Below, piece by piece: positions 7,141-16,254 of a DNA stretch of 64,000 bases. The notes under the pieces were generated by a model. It made no database searches. It saw nothing but the letters and a program-made list of their open reading frames with translations, and was not told the origin of the DNA. The translations under genes were made by a program, and so were the position numbers. The DNA comes from Chloroflexota bacterium (GTDB lineage Bacteria > Chloroflexota > Anaerolineae > Anaerolineales > Villigracilaceae), in the NCBI GenBank assembly GCA_016234495.1, contig JACRBI010000054.1, forward strand, positions 186,001-250,000, written 5' to 3'. The first letter of the stretch is position 1. Each line of letters begins with the position of its first letter.

Positions 7141-8682
7141 ATGTCTGAATACACCACGCTCGAAAAAATCCGTTTGCAGAAAATCGAAGAACTCCGCGCC
7201 GAGGGGATTGACCCATATCCCACGCGCGCCGAGCGAACTCACACCAGCGCGCAAATCCTCGCGGAATTTGAATCCGTTGCGGCGGGCGCATCCCCCGAAT
7301 CAACGCCCGAAGTGAAGGCCACACTTGCGGGACGCATCCGCGCCAGCCGCGCCATGGGCAAGGTCTCCTTTGCCCACATCGAAGACCGCGACGGCAAGAT
7401 TCAGTTGTTCTTTCGCGCCAATGAATTGGGTAAAGAGCGGCTGGATTTCTTCAACAAGATGTTCGATCTTGGCGATTTTATCCAGGCGACCGGAGTCATG
7501 TTCCGCACGAAGACCGGCGAGGTCACGCTTCATGTTCTCGACTTCAAGCTGCTCGCCAAATCTGTGACACCTCTGCCCGCTGACAAGGATGTGACCCAGG
7601 AAGACGGCACAGTCGTCCGTTACGCCGCGCTCGAGTCACCTGAAATTCGCGCGCGCCAGCGTTATGCCGACCTGGCGGTCAACCCGGATGTGCGCGAAAC
7701 ATTCCGCAAACGCGCTGCATTAATTAAGTCCCTGCGGAATTTCCTCGACGAGCACGATTTCCTCGAAGTGGAAACGCCGATTCTGCAACCGTTATACGGC
7801 GGCGCGGCGGCCCGTCCATTTGTGACCCATCACAACGAACTTGAACAGGACATGTATTTGCGCATCTCGTTCGAGTTGTACCTCAAGCGCTTGCTGGTTG
7901 GAAACCTGGAACGAGTCTATGAGATCGGGCGCGACTTTCGCAATGAAGGCGTCTCATTCAAGCACAACCCTGAATTTACCCAATTGGAGTTTTACTGGGC
8001 TTATGCCGATTACCTGCAGGTAATGGAATTGACCGAGCAAATGGTCGCCTACGCCGCTGAAAAAGTGACCGGGTCTACAAAAATAAAATTTGGCGAACAC
8101 GAATTGGAATTCAAGCCCCCGTGGAATCGCGTGGAAATGCGGCAGGGTATCCTTGAAGCCAGCGGCATTGATATTGCCGAGCACAAGACCGCCGAAGACC
8201 TGCTCAAAGCCATTCGCGCCAAACATGGCAACAAGTCGCCGGACCCCAAATCCACGCGCGGCAAGATGATCGACTTCCTGCTGGGCGAATTTCTCGAGCC
8301 AACACTCATCCAGCCGACCTTCCTCTACAACTATCCGCGTGATATTTCGCCGCTGGCAAAATCCATGCCGGGTGATCCGCTCACAGTTGAACGGTTCGAG
8401 GGTTATGTGGCAGGTTTTGAATTGTGTAACGCCTTTACCGAATTGAATGACCCGCTGGATCAGGAGCAGCGCTTCATTGAGATGGGCCGTGATTACGCTG
8501 ACGATGAAGAAGAAAAGCACCCGATGGATGAAGATTATCTGCGCGCCATGCGCTACGGAATGCCGCCCAACGGCGGCTTCGGCATGGGCGTCGATCGCCT
8601 CGCGATGCTGCTGACGAATAAACATTCCATCCGTGAAGTGCTGCTCTTCCCAGCCTTGCGCAAGGAAGAGTTTGGGACTTAA
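7141..8682 (+). CDS. lysS: Lysyl-tRNA synthetase, class II
   Basis: 513 residues. It charges tRNA-Lys with lysine using ATP in the cytoplasm. The OB-fold anticodon-binding domain occupies about residues 60-165 (AGRIRASRAMGKVSFAHI). The catalytic core shows motif 1 (FLEVETPILQPLYGGAAARP), motif 2 (YEIGRDFRNEG ... HNPEFTQLEFY) and motif 3 (GFGMGVDRLAMLLT). The ATG follows AGGAAGAG. The end, HSIREVLLFPALR, is typical. A strong bidirectional terminator closes the gene. Confidence 0.98.
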   Translation: MSEYTTLEKIRLQKIEELRAEGIDPYPTRAERTHTSAQILAEFESVAAGASPESTPEVKATLAGRIRASRAMGKVSFAHIEDRDGKIQLFFRANELGKERLDFFNKMFDLGDFIQATGVMFRTKTGEVTLHVLDFKLLAKSVTPLPADKDVTQEDGTVVRYAALESPEIRARQRYADLAVNPDVRETFRKRAALIKSLRNFLDEHDFLEVETPILQPLYGGAAARPFVTHHNELEQDMYLRISFELYLKRLLVGNLERVYEIGRDFRNEGVSFKHNPEFTQLEFYWAYADYLQVMELTEQMVAYAAEKVTGSTKIKFGEHELEFKPPWNRVEMRQGILEASGIDIAEHKTAEDLLKAIRAKHGNKSPDPKSTRGKMIDFLLGEFLEPTLIQPTFLYNYPRDISPLAKSMPGDPLTVERFEGYVAGFELCNAFTELNDPLDQEQRFIEMGRDYADDEEEKHPMDEDYLRAMRYGMPPNGGFGMGVDRLAMLLTNKHSIREVLLFPALRKEEFGT

Positions 8683-8710
8683 ATTTTAGAAAAAGATTTC
8701 GGGGAACAAA

Positions 8711-8743
8711 AAACTGGCACAGCCAACGCTGTGCCAGTTTTTT
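8711..8743. terminator. Bidirectional terminator lysS / META lipoprotein gene
   Basis: ACTGGCACAGC (8713-8723) and GCTGTGCCAGT (8728-8738) around a CAAC loop, with T-runs on both strands. It lies between convergent genes. Confidence 0.9.
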
Positions 8744-8758
8744 GTTGTATTTGACCTG

Positions 8759-9181
8759 TTACTTGCGTGCCAAAACTACGGCATTCGCTCCATCTGAGGA
8801 GGTGATGGTCAGCAAGTTGCCTTCAATTTTAAAGGCCGCTGAATTGGTGAACAATTGGAATACGGTGCTTTCCTGCTGCATGAGAGGTTCCTCGCAAGCC
8901 ATCTCGGTCGAGGCGAGCATCCCAAAAGAGATCGTGTCATTGCCGGCAGTGTAGTCACCGCTAAAGCTGTTGCAGCCCACGCTGCCGCCAACGGTTCCGT
9001 CTTTGCCAAAGGTCAGAGATGTCTCAACGGCTGGAGCGGCAGGCGTCGGGTTGGAAGTTGACCCGTATGAAACGAGTCTCCAATCTCCGGTCAAGGCATC
9101 CGCTGAATTGTCAGAGCAGGCAGTCAGCATGAGTCCGGCAACGATGAAGAGGGCGGCACATAGCAAAAAGGTTTTTTTCAT
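8759..9181 (-). CDS. META-domain (HslJ-like) lipoprotein
   Basis: 140 residues from the ATG at 9181, chosen because GGAGA lies six bases upstream; a longer frame reaches 9208 without such a site. Residues 1-22 form a lipoprotein signal peptide ending LMLTAC, so the mature protein is lipid-anchored outside the membrane. The rest is one META domain: LTGDWRLVSY, LTFGKDGTVGGSVGCNSFSG, TEMACEEP and the final strand VVLARK. In E. coli HslJ this domain is linked to novobiocin tolerance; its molecular role is unsettled. Confidence 0.85.
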   Translation of the reverse strand: MKKTFLLCAALFIVAGLMLTACSDNSADALTGDWRLVSYGSTSNPTPAAPAVETSLTFGKDGTVGGSVGCNSFSGDYTAGNDTISFGMLASTEMACEEPLMQQESTVFQLFTNSAAFKIEGNLLTITSSDGANAVVLARK

Positions 9182-9460
9182 GGTCATCTCCAGAATTTTT
9201 GATTTCAAAGTACCTGACGCCGGTTGTCATGAAAAGTTCCATCGGCGCAGCTTGAAACTGGCCGCCCAAATAATTCACATGATTTTTATTTTTTATTAAC
9301 CATGCCTTTACTCATTTTGCCGCCCTGCTTTGATAACATCCCTCTCAAATAGGATGAGTTTTGATCAAGTCAGGCTGTAGAGGCTGCGCAAGGTGCGTCG
9401 TTTTGCCTCGACTTGAAATTAAGGTCTTATTTTTCATCCGTCAAGAGGTTGAAACCATTA

Positions 9461-12400
9461 ATGCAATCTAGCCAGACTACGAAACGTAGCTCAGTGAAGG
9501 CAAACGTGCGGAAATTGATTATTAATCATTTCTGGCTGGCTTTGGCTGGATTGGCGGTGATCGGTACGACAGGGTGGTATTTTGCCAGGTCAAATGTTGA
9601 TAAGGTTCACGCCTCTGAAATCAATGAGTATATTGAAATGGCTGAAACTGCATCCACGATAGCAACTGCCGAAGAGCTGAAAACATTAACTGGGTCAGAG
9701 GCAGACCTCGAAAATCCCGCGTATCTGTCCATAAAAGATCATCTCATTGAGCTGGATAAGGCAAGTAATTATTCCAATTATTTCTATATATTGGGCATGT
9801 CGGGGAGCCAGGTCATTTATCTTTTAGATTCAACTTCAATGGAATCGAGCTTGCACAACCAGTTTGGGCAGGTTTATCACGAAGTTGGAAGTGACGCGGC
9901 GCGGCAAATATTTGCGGATGGGAAATCAACTTCAACAAATCACTACAATAATGGTTTGGACGAAAGAATTTCCGTGTTGGTGCCGATAAAGGATTTGGAA
10001 AGCGGGCGCGTGCTCGCTGTTTTTGGCTTCGATGTTTCGCAGGAACAATGGCTCGCAAGAATATCTGTCCCTCAACGCGAACCCACTCTGGTTACATTCT
10101 TCACATCGTTGATATATCTGGGCTTTATTGCATATAGCGCCTGGTCACAGAAAGCGCAGATAGAACTGAAACAGGAAATAGAAGCGCGGGTCGAAAGCGA
10201 TGATGCGCGGCAGAGGCAGTTCGCTGAAAACCCCGGGGTGATGCTGTTGATCGACCCGGCCAGCGGGACCGTTGTTGACGCCAACCAAGCTGCGCTGAAT
10301 TTTTATCAATATCCGCCCGAGACATTACTAAACATGACGTTCTTTGAATTGAATACCCCGCCCAGGGAACGCATCCAGCAGGAAATGTCCTCGGTTGAAA
10401 AGAATGTGGGGACAATTTTTTCCGGCAGCCATATTCTTGCGGATGGATCACTACGAGATGTGGAAATCAAATTGAGTCTCATTCACATTGACGGACGCAA
10501 GGTCATCCATGTCAATATCAATGATATTACCGAGCGAAAGCGGACGGAAGAATCGCTGCGCGAGAGTCAGTCGTCGCTGCAAGCTGTCATGCAGTCCACG
10601 GCTGACGGGCTTCTGGCCGTCAACAACGAGAACAAGGTTATCTTTTCAAATGAACGCTTTGCAGAATTATGGAGGATTCCTCCGGCAGTCATTGCCAGCA
10701 AGGATGACACAGTTCTGGTCGGGCACATCCTAGACCAGTTGATTAATCCGAAGGAATTTGTCGAAAAGATTCAGAAATTATATGGCTCGCTGGATGAAAG
10801 TTTTGATACCTTGATATTCAAGGATGGGCGGGTGTTTGAACGACTGTCCCATCCATTGATGCGGGAAGGAAAAAAAACAGGCAGGGTCTGGTCGTTTCGT
10901 GACGTCACTGCGCGCAAACTTGCGGAGGAATTACTCCGGCAAAGCGAAGATAACTATCGCACCGTGGCAGATTTTACCTATGACTGGGAAAGCTGGCGCG
11001 CCCCGGACGGCTCCTACCGTTATGTATCTCCGGCTTGTGAAAGGATCACCGGTCACAAAGCAAACGAATTTTTAGCTGATTCAAACCTGCTGATGCAGAT
11101 CGCTCACCCGGATGACCGCCCAATCCTTGCCGAGCATCTTCACACCGTCTTTGTTGAAGCCTCTCAGGATGATCTGGAAATCGATTTCCGAATCTTCACT
11201 CCAACCGGCGAAACCCGCTGGGTGAGTCATTCCTGTATTTCGGTGCATGGCGAGGACGGGCAATGGCTGGGGCGCCGCGAAAGCAATCGCGACATTACCG
11301 AACGCAAACAAATGGAGCAGGAACTCCGCTCGCAGCGTGATTTTGCCACCCAGATCGTCAATGTGATGGGGCAGGGATTAACCGTCACAGACGAAGATGG
11401 GCGGTTTGAATTTGTCAACCCGGCTTATGCGCGCATGTTCGGTTACGAGCCATCCGATTTGATCGGCAAATATCCAACTGACATTACTGTGCCTGAAGAT
11501 CAACTTCTTCTCACTGAACAGAAAATGCGGCGGCAGGCGGGGTTGTCATCCACATACGAATCACGCCTGGTGCGGGCAGATGGCAGCCTTGCCCATGCTC
11601 TGATCACCAGCGTACCGCGCAAAAATGGAATCAATGGAGTGTCGGGCGGCTCGATCGCAGTTATTACAGACCTTACCGAGCTAAAAAAAGCGGAAGGGGA
11701 AGTGCGCGAGAGTGAAACGCGCTTCCGTAGTTTGTTTGATGATTCTCCGATCTCCCTCTGGGAAGAGGATTTTTCAGAGGTAAAACAACGCCTCGATGAC
11801 TTGCGCGCAGGCGGGGTGACGGATTTCGATGCCTATCTTGGTGAACATCCCGAAGTGGTGGCAGAGTGTATTTCATTGGTCAGAGTGCTGGATGTCAACA
11901 AGGCAACGTTGAACTTGTATGGCGCCCTCACCAAGGAAGACCTGATCACGAATCTATCTGCCAGCCTCCCAGAAACAGCGAACGAATATTTCCGCAATGA
12001 ATTGGTGCAGATCGCATCGGGGGCTCTGCGTTTTGAAATGGAGATGGTCGCGCAGGCTCTGGATGGGAGAATGCTCACTGTCAACTTGAATTGGGCGGCC
12101 ATTTCCGGATATGAAAGCAGCCTCTCCAAAGTGATCGTCTCGATCATCGACATTACCGAGAAAAAACAGGCAGAAGATGAATTGCTTGACATCAATCGCC
12201 AGCTTGAAGAATTGATCATCCGCGCCAATACTTTTGCGGCAGAAGCCGAAATGGCAAATATCGCCAAAAGTGAATTCCTCGCGAATATGAGCCATGAGAT
12301 TCGCACACCCATGAACGGCGTGATCGGGATGACCGGCTTATTGCTGGATACCGACCTGACGACTGAACAACGCGATTATGCCGGCATCATCCGCTCAAGT

Positions 12401-13930
12401 GGAGAGTCGCTCCTCTCGGTGATTAACGATATTTTGGATTTTTCCAAAGTTGAAGCGCGCAAACTGGAACTTGAATTATTGGATTTCGATTTGAAGGAAG
12501 TACTGAAGGACACGGTCGGGATCTTCTCATTGCAGGTTCAGGAAAAAGGTTTGCGCTTGTCCCTTACCATTGAGCCGGATGTCGCTTGTCTGCTGCGCGG
12601 TGACCCGGGGCGGCTGCGTCAGATCATTGTCAACTTGATCGGAAACGCAGTCAAGTTCACTCCTCAAGGAACTGTTTCAGTCCAGGTCAAAAAGGAAGCC
12701 GAAACTGAAAAGGAAACCACCCTGCGTTTTTCGATCAAAGATAGCGGGATCGGTATTCCTCCCAATCGGATTTCCAGCCTCTTTACTCCCTTCACACAAG
12801 TTGATAGTTCTGCCACGCGTAGATATGGAGGAACCGGACTGGGACTGGCAATATCGAAGCAACTGGCTGAACTGATGAACGGCAGTGTTGGCGTTGAGAG
12901 TATGGTAGGGCAAGGCTCAACCTTCTGGTTCACGGCTGTGTTTGGCCGGCAAACTTCGCCGACATTACCGAATAGCAAGGATGGATTAAAACTTGTTTTG
13001 CCGAAATTTGGGATTGATGAAGTAACGCTTCCGCCAGAAAACGAATACCGCAACCTGACTCAGCCAGATCTGCCGGCTAAAAATATGCATCTTCTGCTCG
13101 TTGAAGATAATCAAACAAACCAGAAAGTCGCGCTTTCGATTTTGAAAAAACTTGGATACAGCGCCGACGCCGTCGCCAATGGAATCGAGGCGCTGGAAAT
13201 TTTACAGAAGATACCCTATGACCTGGTCTTGATGGATTGCCAGATGCCGGAAATGGACGGCTTCACAGCCACAGCCAAAATCAGAGCCTCCGACTCCGCC
13301 GTGCTAAATCCCCGCGTGCCGGTCATCGCCATGACTGCCCATGCAATGAAGGGCGACCGCGAACGCTGTCTGGCTGCCGGCATGGATGATTACCTCACCA
13401 AGCCGATCGCGCCGGCTGCCCTGGCGGAAAAAATCGCTCACTGGCTTCATGGGTTGCCAGAAGCTTCCAGGGTTGAAATTTCTCCCGACCATCAAGTCTT
13501 CACGGAAAAATCCTCCCCACCCGAGACACAGGTCATTAATGAAGACGAAAGCAAAACTGAAAGAGTTGAAATTTTTAACGAAGCCGATCTGTTGAAGAGA
13601 TTGATGGGTGACAGGGAGCTGGCAAAGACCATAGTCGGCGCTTTTCTTGAAGAAATCCCCCATCAAATTGCCGAGCTCAAGCGCGAGGCCGCGCATGGAA
13701 GCTCAGCCAATGCCCGAATACAGGCGCACACCATACGGGGGGCATCTGCCAACCTCGCGGCAGAAGCCTTGCGTCAGATAGCGCACGAAGTTGAAATCAT
13801 GGCTGTCAGGGGAGACCTGGATGGATTAACCAACATGATCCCAATGATCGAAGCGCAATTTGATTTGTTCGAAGAAACGATCAAAAAAACAACACTGCTT
13901 GCCAATTCACCTGAAGGAGTTAACTTATGA
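9461..13930 (+). CDS. Multi-PAS hybrid histidine kinase with receiver and HPt domains
   Basis: 1489 residues from the ATG at 9461 (AAGAGG 12 bp upstream); the frame also opens at a TTG at 9413 with no good ribosome-binding site. Order: TM about 19-41, extracytoplasmic Cache-like sensor to about 205, TM 208-228, five PAS/PAC units (about 250-905; each ends ITERK/ITEKK-like), HisKA with H945 in ANMSHEIRTPMNGVIG, HATPase (GNAVKFTP, DSGIGIPP, GGTGLGLAIS), receiver with D1259 (LMDCQMPEMDG) and HPt with H1423 (AHTIRGASANL). It is an ArcB/BarA-type phosphorelay protein. The fifth PAS has a long insert before its core. It heads the signalling cluster and overlaps the next gene by four bases, so its likely partners are the receivers just downstream. 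Confidence 0.93.
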   Translation: MQSSQTTKRSSVKANVRKLIINHFWLALAGLAVIGTTGWYFARSNVDKVHASEINEYIEMAETASTIATAEELKTLTGSEADLENPAYLSIKDHLIELDKASNYSNYFYILGMSGSQVIYLLDSTSMESSLHNQFGQVYHEVGSDAARQIFADGKSTSTNHYNNGLDERISVLVPIKDLESGRVLAVFGFDVSQEQWLARISVPQREPTLVTFFTSLIYLGFIAYSAWSQKAQIELKQEIEARVESDDARQRQFAENPGVMLLIDPASGTVVDANQAALNFYQYPPETLLNMTFFELNTPPRERIQQEMSSVEKNVGTIFSGSHILADGSLRDVEIKLSLIHIDGRKVIHVNINDITERKRTEESLRESQSSLQAVMQSTADGLLAVNNENKVIFSNERFAELWRIPPAVIASKDDTVLVGHILDQLINPKEFVEKIQKLYGSLDESFDTLIFKDGRVFERLSHPLMREGKKTGRVWSFRDVTARKLAEELLRQSEDNYRTVADFTYDWESWRAPDGSYRYVSPACERITGHKANEFLADSNLLMQIAHPDDRPILAEHLHTVFVEASQDDLEIDFRIFTPTGETRWVSHSCISVHGEDGQWLGRRESNRDITERKQMEQELRSQRDFATQIVNVMGQGLTVTDEDGRFEFVNPAYARMFGYEPSDLIGKYPTDITVPEDQLLLTEQKMRRQAGLSSTYESRLVRADGSLAHALITSVPRKNGINGVSGGSIAVITDLTELKKAEGEVRESETRFRSLFDDSPISLWEEDFSEVKQRLDDLRAGGVTDFDAYLGEHPEVVAECISLVRVLDVNKATLNLYGALTKEDLITNLSASLPETANEYFRNELVQIASGALRFEMEMVAQALDGRMLTVNLNWAAISGYESSLSKVIVSIIDITEKKQAEDELLDINRQLEELIIRANTFAAEAEMANIAKSEFLANMSHEIRTPMNGVIGMTGLLLDTDLTTEQRDYAGIIRSSGESLLSVINDILDFSKVEARKLELELLDFDLKEVLKDTVGIFSLQVQEKGLRLSLTIEPDVACLLRGDPGRLRQIIVNLIGNAVKFTPQGTVSVQVKKEAETEKETTLRFSIKDSGIGIPPNRISSLFTPFTQVDSSATRRYGGTGLGLAISKQLAELMNGSVGVESMVGQGSTFWFTAVFGRQTSPTLPNSKDGLKLVLPKFGIDEVTLPPENEYRNLTQPDLPAKNMHLLLVEDNQTNQKVALSILKKLGYSADAVANGIEALEILQKIPYDLVLMDCQMPEMDGFTATAKIRASDSAVLNPRVPVIAMTAHAMKGDRERCLAAGMDDYLTKPIAPAALAEKIAHWLHGLPEASRVEISPDHQVFTEKSSPPETQVINEDESKTERVEIFNEADLLKRLMGDRELAKTIVGAFLEEIPHQIAELKREAAHGSSANARIQAHTIRGASANLAAEALRQIAHEVEIMAVRGDLDGLTNMIPMIEAQFDLFEETIKKTTLLANSPEGVNL

Positions 13931-14325
13931 AGAGCTTGATTGTAGAAGATGATTTCACCACAAGATTATTAATGCAAAAGTTTCTAGCGCCTTATGGCGA
14001 AAGCCATGTGGCAATTAATGGCGAGGAGGCAATCGCAGTTTTTACGAATGCAATTAATTCAGACGAACCCTATCAATTGGTCTGCCTCGATATCATGATG
14101 CCCGAGATGAACGGGCACGCAGTCCTTCAGGAGATCAGAGCCATTGAAGAAAGAAAGGAAATCATGCTCGGGGATGGCGCCAAGGTCATCATGACGACAG
14201 CGCTAGGCGACATGGATAATAAACTTGCGGCTGTCAATGAATTTTGTGACGCCTATCTGGTCAAGCCGATTGACCGGAAAAAACTTCTTGATCTCATTCA
14301 ATCCTTCGGTTTGATCAGCATCTAA
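13927..14325 (+). CDS. Stand-alone receiver-domain response regulator
   Basis: 132 residues, a single REC domain without output. The acidic pocket (VEDD near residue 6-9) and phospho-acceptor Asp in CLDIMMPEMNG are present, with the switch Thr in VIMTTA and the conserved Lys in LVKPID. Start overlaps the hybrid kinase stop (ATGA), so it is translationally coupled and probably takes phosphate from that kinase's HPt domain. It could also serve as the CheY of the cluster. Confidence 0.93.
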   Translation: MKSLIVEDDFTTRLLMQKFLAPYGESHVAINGEEAIAVFTNAINSDEPYQLVCLDIMMPEMNGHAVLQEIRAIEERKEIMLGDGAKVIMTTALGDMDNKLAAVNEFCDAYLVKPIDRKKLLDLIQSFGLISI

Positions 14326-14334
14326 GGTTCATGC

Positions 14335-15456
14335 ATGGATAGAAATACGCATCAAGTTTTGGTGATTGACGACTCGCCGATAGACCGGCTGATGTTGTCT
14401 TCTATCCTGCAGAAAGACGGCTACCACCCGCTCATGGCTTCGAACGGTTTGGAAGGCATTCAAAAAGCAAGGGATTGCCACCCGGATATCATCCTTTTGG
14501 ATGTGCTTATGCCGGGCGAAAACGGATTCGAAACCTGCTCGAAATTAAAACTGGATCCGCTCACCAACCCGATCCCGGTAATTTTCCTTTCCAGCGAGAA
14601 TGACAAGAACAGCCGCATTTCTGGTTTGACCGGCGGCGGCGTGGATTACATCACCAAGCCATTTGAAACCGAGGAAGTGCTGGCGCGCCTGCGGATTCAT
14701 TTGCGTATTCGGCAGGCATTCAAAGCGCTGATCGAACAGCAGAAGCACCAGTTATCTCAATTGACGAATGCGCAGCAGGCGATCCTCATCCGCCCGGAGG
14801 AAATGCCCGAAGCAAAATTTGCAGTCCATTATCGACCCTTACATGCCGCGGGCGGAGATTTTTACGATGTCCTCCCGCTCGGGGACGGCATTGACGGGTT
14901 CTTCAGCGCAGACATCAGCGGGCACGACCTTGGCGCGGCGTTTGTCACCTCTGCTTTGAAGGTGTTGCTCCGCCAAAACTTTAACTCCCTCTATACCCCG
15001 CTGGAAATCATGGTTTTGCTCAACAGTGTGCTTCTGCCGGTCTTGAATGAAGGTGTCTTATTAAGCGCCTGCTGTGTGCGATTAAACCGCCGCTCAGAGC
15101 GCCTGACCGTGGTTGATGCCGGGCATCCGCCCATTTTGCTTCTGGATTCAAAAGGTGCGGGAAGTTTTATCCCTGCCAAAGGTGATTTGCTCGGAGCATT
15201 CGAAACCCCTTATTTCGAAAGCGTGGAAGTTAAAGTTTCAAAAGGCGACCGGTTTTTCCTCTATAGCGACGGATTGATCGAAAACCATCATGGAAAAAAC
15301 GTTTCGCGCAGGGAAGGATCGAAGCATCTGGAAGAAGCGTTGGTAACGCGGCGCGGCCTGCCTCTGTCAGTTATGGTGGAAGAGGCAGTCCAATCCATCT
15401 GTAGTTCAGATGAGAACCCCGGGGATGATCTTCTGCTTTTGGGGGTGGAGGTATAG
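14335..15456 (+). CDS. Response regulator with PP2C-type (RsbU/SpoIIE) phosphatase output
   Basis: 373 residues. Receiver at 1-125 with D56 (LLDVLMPGENGFE) and TKPFE; a short coiled linker; then a SpoIIE/PP2C phosphatase from about 165 to the end. Metal-binding aspartates are visible in HAAGGDFYDVLPL, FFSADISGHDLGAAFVTS, VVDAGHPP, YSDGLIE and NPGDDLLLLGV. Proteins of this design dephosphorylate a STAS antagonist when the receiver is phosphorylated. The STAS and anti-sigma-type kinase genes follow two genes downstream, forming a complete RsbU-RsbW-RsbV set. Confidence 0.93.
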   Translation: MDRNTHQVLVIDDSPIDRLMLSSILQKDGYHPLMASNGLEGIQKARDCHPDIILLDVLMPGENGFETCSKLKLDPLTNPIPVIFLSSENDKNSRISGLTGGGVDYITKPFETEEVLARLRIHLRIRQAFKALIEQQKHQLSQLTNAQQAILIRPEEMPEAKFAVHYRPLHAAGGDFYDVLPLGDGIDGFFSADISGHDLGAAFVTSALKVLLRQNFNSLYTPLEIMVLLNSVLLPVLNEGVLLSACCVRLNRRSERLTVVDAGHPPILLLDSKGAGSFIPAKGDLLGAFETPYFESVEVKVSKGDRFFLYSDGLIENHHGKNVSRREGSKHLEEALVTRRGLPLSVMVEEAVQSICSSDENPGDDLLLLGVEV

Positions 15457-15458
15457 GC

Positions 15459-15884
15459 ATGAATCATATTCAAATCAAAACCTGGAGCGTCTTTGCCAGC
15501 CTGGAAAATGTGGACCTTATTTGCGCGGATATCTCCGCGTGGATGATGGAACTGAATTTGCCCGGGCATATTTTTGCGCTGGAACTGCTGGTGCGTGAAG
15601 CGCTGAACAACGCCATTATCCACGGTAGTTTAATGAATCCTGATAGAAAGGTATTTGCCGAATTGCAGTGCGACATGGATGCTCTGCGTTTTAAAGTAAG
15701 AGACGCTGGAGCCGGTTTCGATTGGCAGGCTACTCTAGAAAGAATCATTGACGACAAAAGGGAGAACGGCCGTGGTCTAAAACTCTACCAGCTTTACGCC
15801 GATCAGGTCGAATTCAATGAGCGCGGCAATCAGGTCACCCTGACCCGATTGTTTAAAAACGGAATCTCATCCGACGAAAATTAA
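15459..15884 (+). CDS. RsbW/SpoIIAB-like ATP-binding anti-sigma/serine kinase
   Basis: 141 residues with a GHKL (HATPase_c_2) fold: N-box EALNNAIIHGS, G1 box VRDAGAGFDW and G2 box ENGRGLKLYQLYAD. Such proteins phosphorylate a partner STAS protein on serine and bind a target, often a sigma factor. It starts two bases after the phosphatase stop and 15 bp before the STAS gene. No sigma-factor gene lies nearby, so the target is unknown and may be a signalling protein. Confidence 0.88.
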   Translation: MNHIQIKTWSVFASLENVDLICADISAWMMELNLPGHIFALELLVREALNNAIIHGSLMNPDRKVFAELQCDMDALRFKVRDAGAGFDWQATLERIIDDKRENGRGLKLYQLYADQVEFNERGNQVTLTRLFKNGISSDEN

Positions 15885-15899
15885 GAGAGGAAGGTACAC

Positions 15900-16232
15900 A
15901 TGCAAACAGAATCAAATAACCAAAATGAACAAGACCCAATCATCCGATTCTATAAGCCTGAGGGGGATATCACCGCTTCCAGCGCCCCCTTGATCCGCGT
16001 CGACTTGAAGAATTTGATCGCGGAGGGAGTTCGTGATCTCGTCATAGACATGGTCAATACGCGGGTGATCGATTCAAGCGGGATTGGCCTGCTGGTGGCG
16101 ACTCATAATTCACTCCAACGCTTGAACGGAAAACTTACGGTCAAGAATGTGTCACAGGAACTGCTGGAACTGTTGAAGGCATTCAGACTGGATAAACATT
16201 TTACGGTGACCGGCGACCCCAGGCTGGGGTAG
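15900..16232 (+). CDS. STAS-domain anti-sigma-factor antagonist (RsbV/SpoIIAA-like)
   Basis: 110 residues. Core STAS pattern: FYKPEGDITASSAP, LVIDMVNTRVIDSSGIGLLV, with D58-S59-S60 as the conserved phosphorylation site (S60 by analogy with SpoIIAA). It should be the substrate of the neighbouring RsbW-like kinase and of the receiver-PP2C phosphatase. The ATG follows GAGAGGAAGG. The next gene is CheA. Confidence 0.92.
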   Translation: MQTESNNQNEQDPIIRFYKPEGDITASSAPLIRVDLKNLIAEGVRDLVIDMVNTRVIDSSGIGLLVATHNSLQRLNGKLTVKNVSQELLELLKAFRLDKHFTVTGDPRLG

Positions 16233-16254
16233 ACGGCAAGGAGATGTGAGCCCC

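Noticed and set aside
7954-8625. 223-residue open frame antisense to lysS
   Set aside because: Low-complexity composition typical of an antisense frame; lysS motifs 1-3 lie on the other strand.
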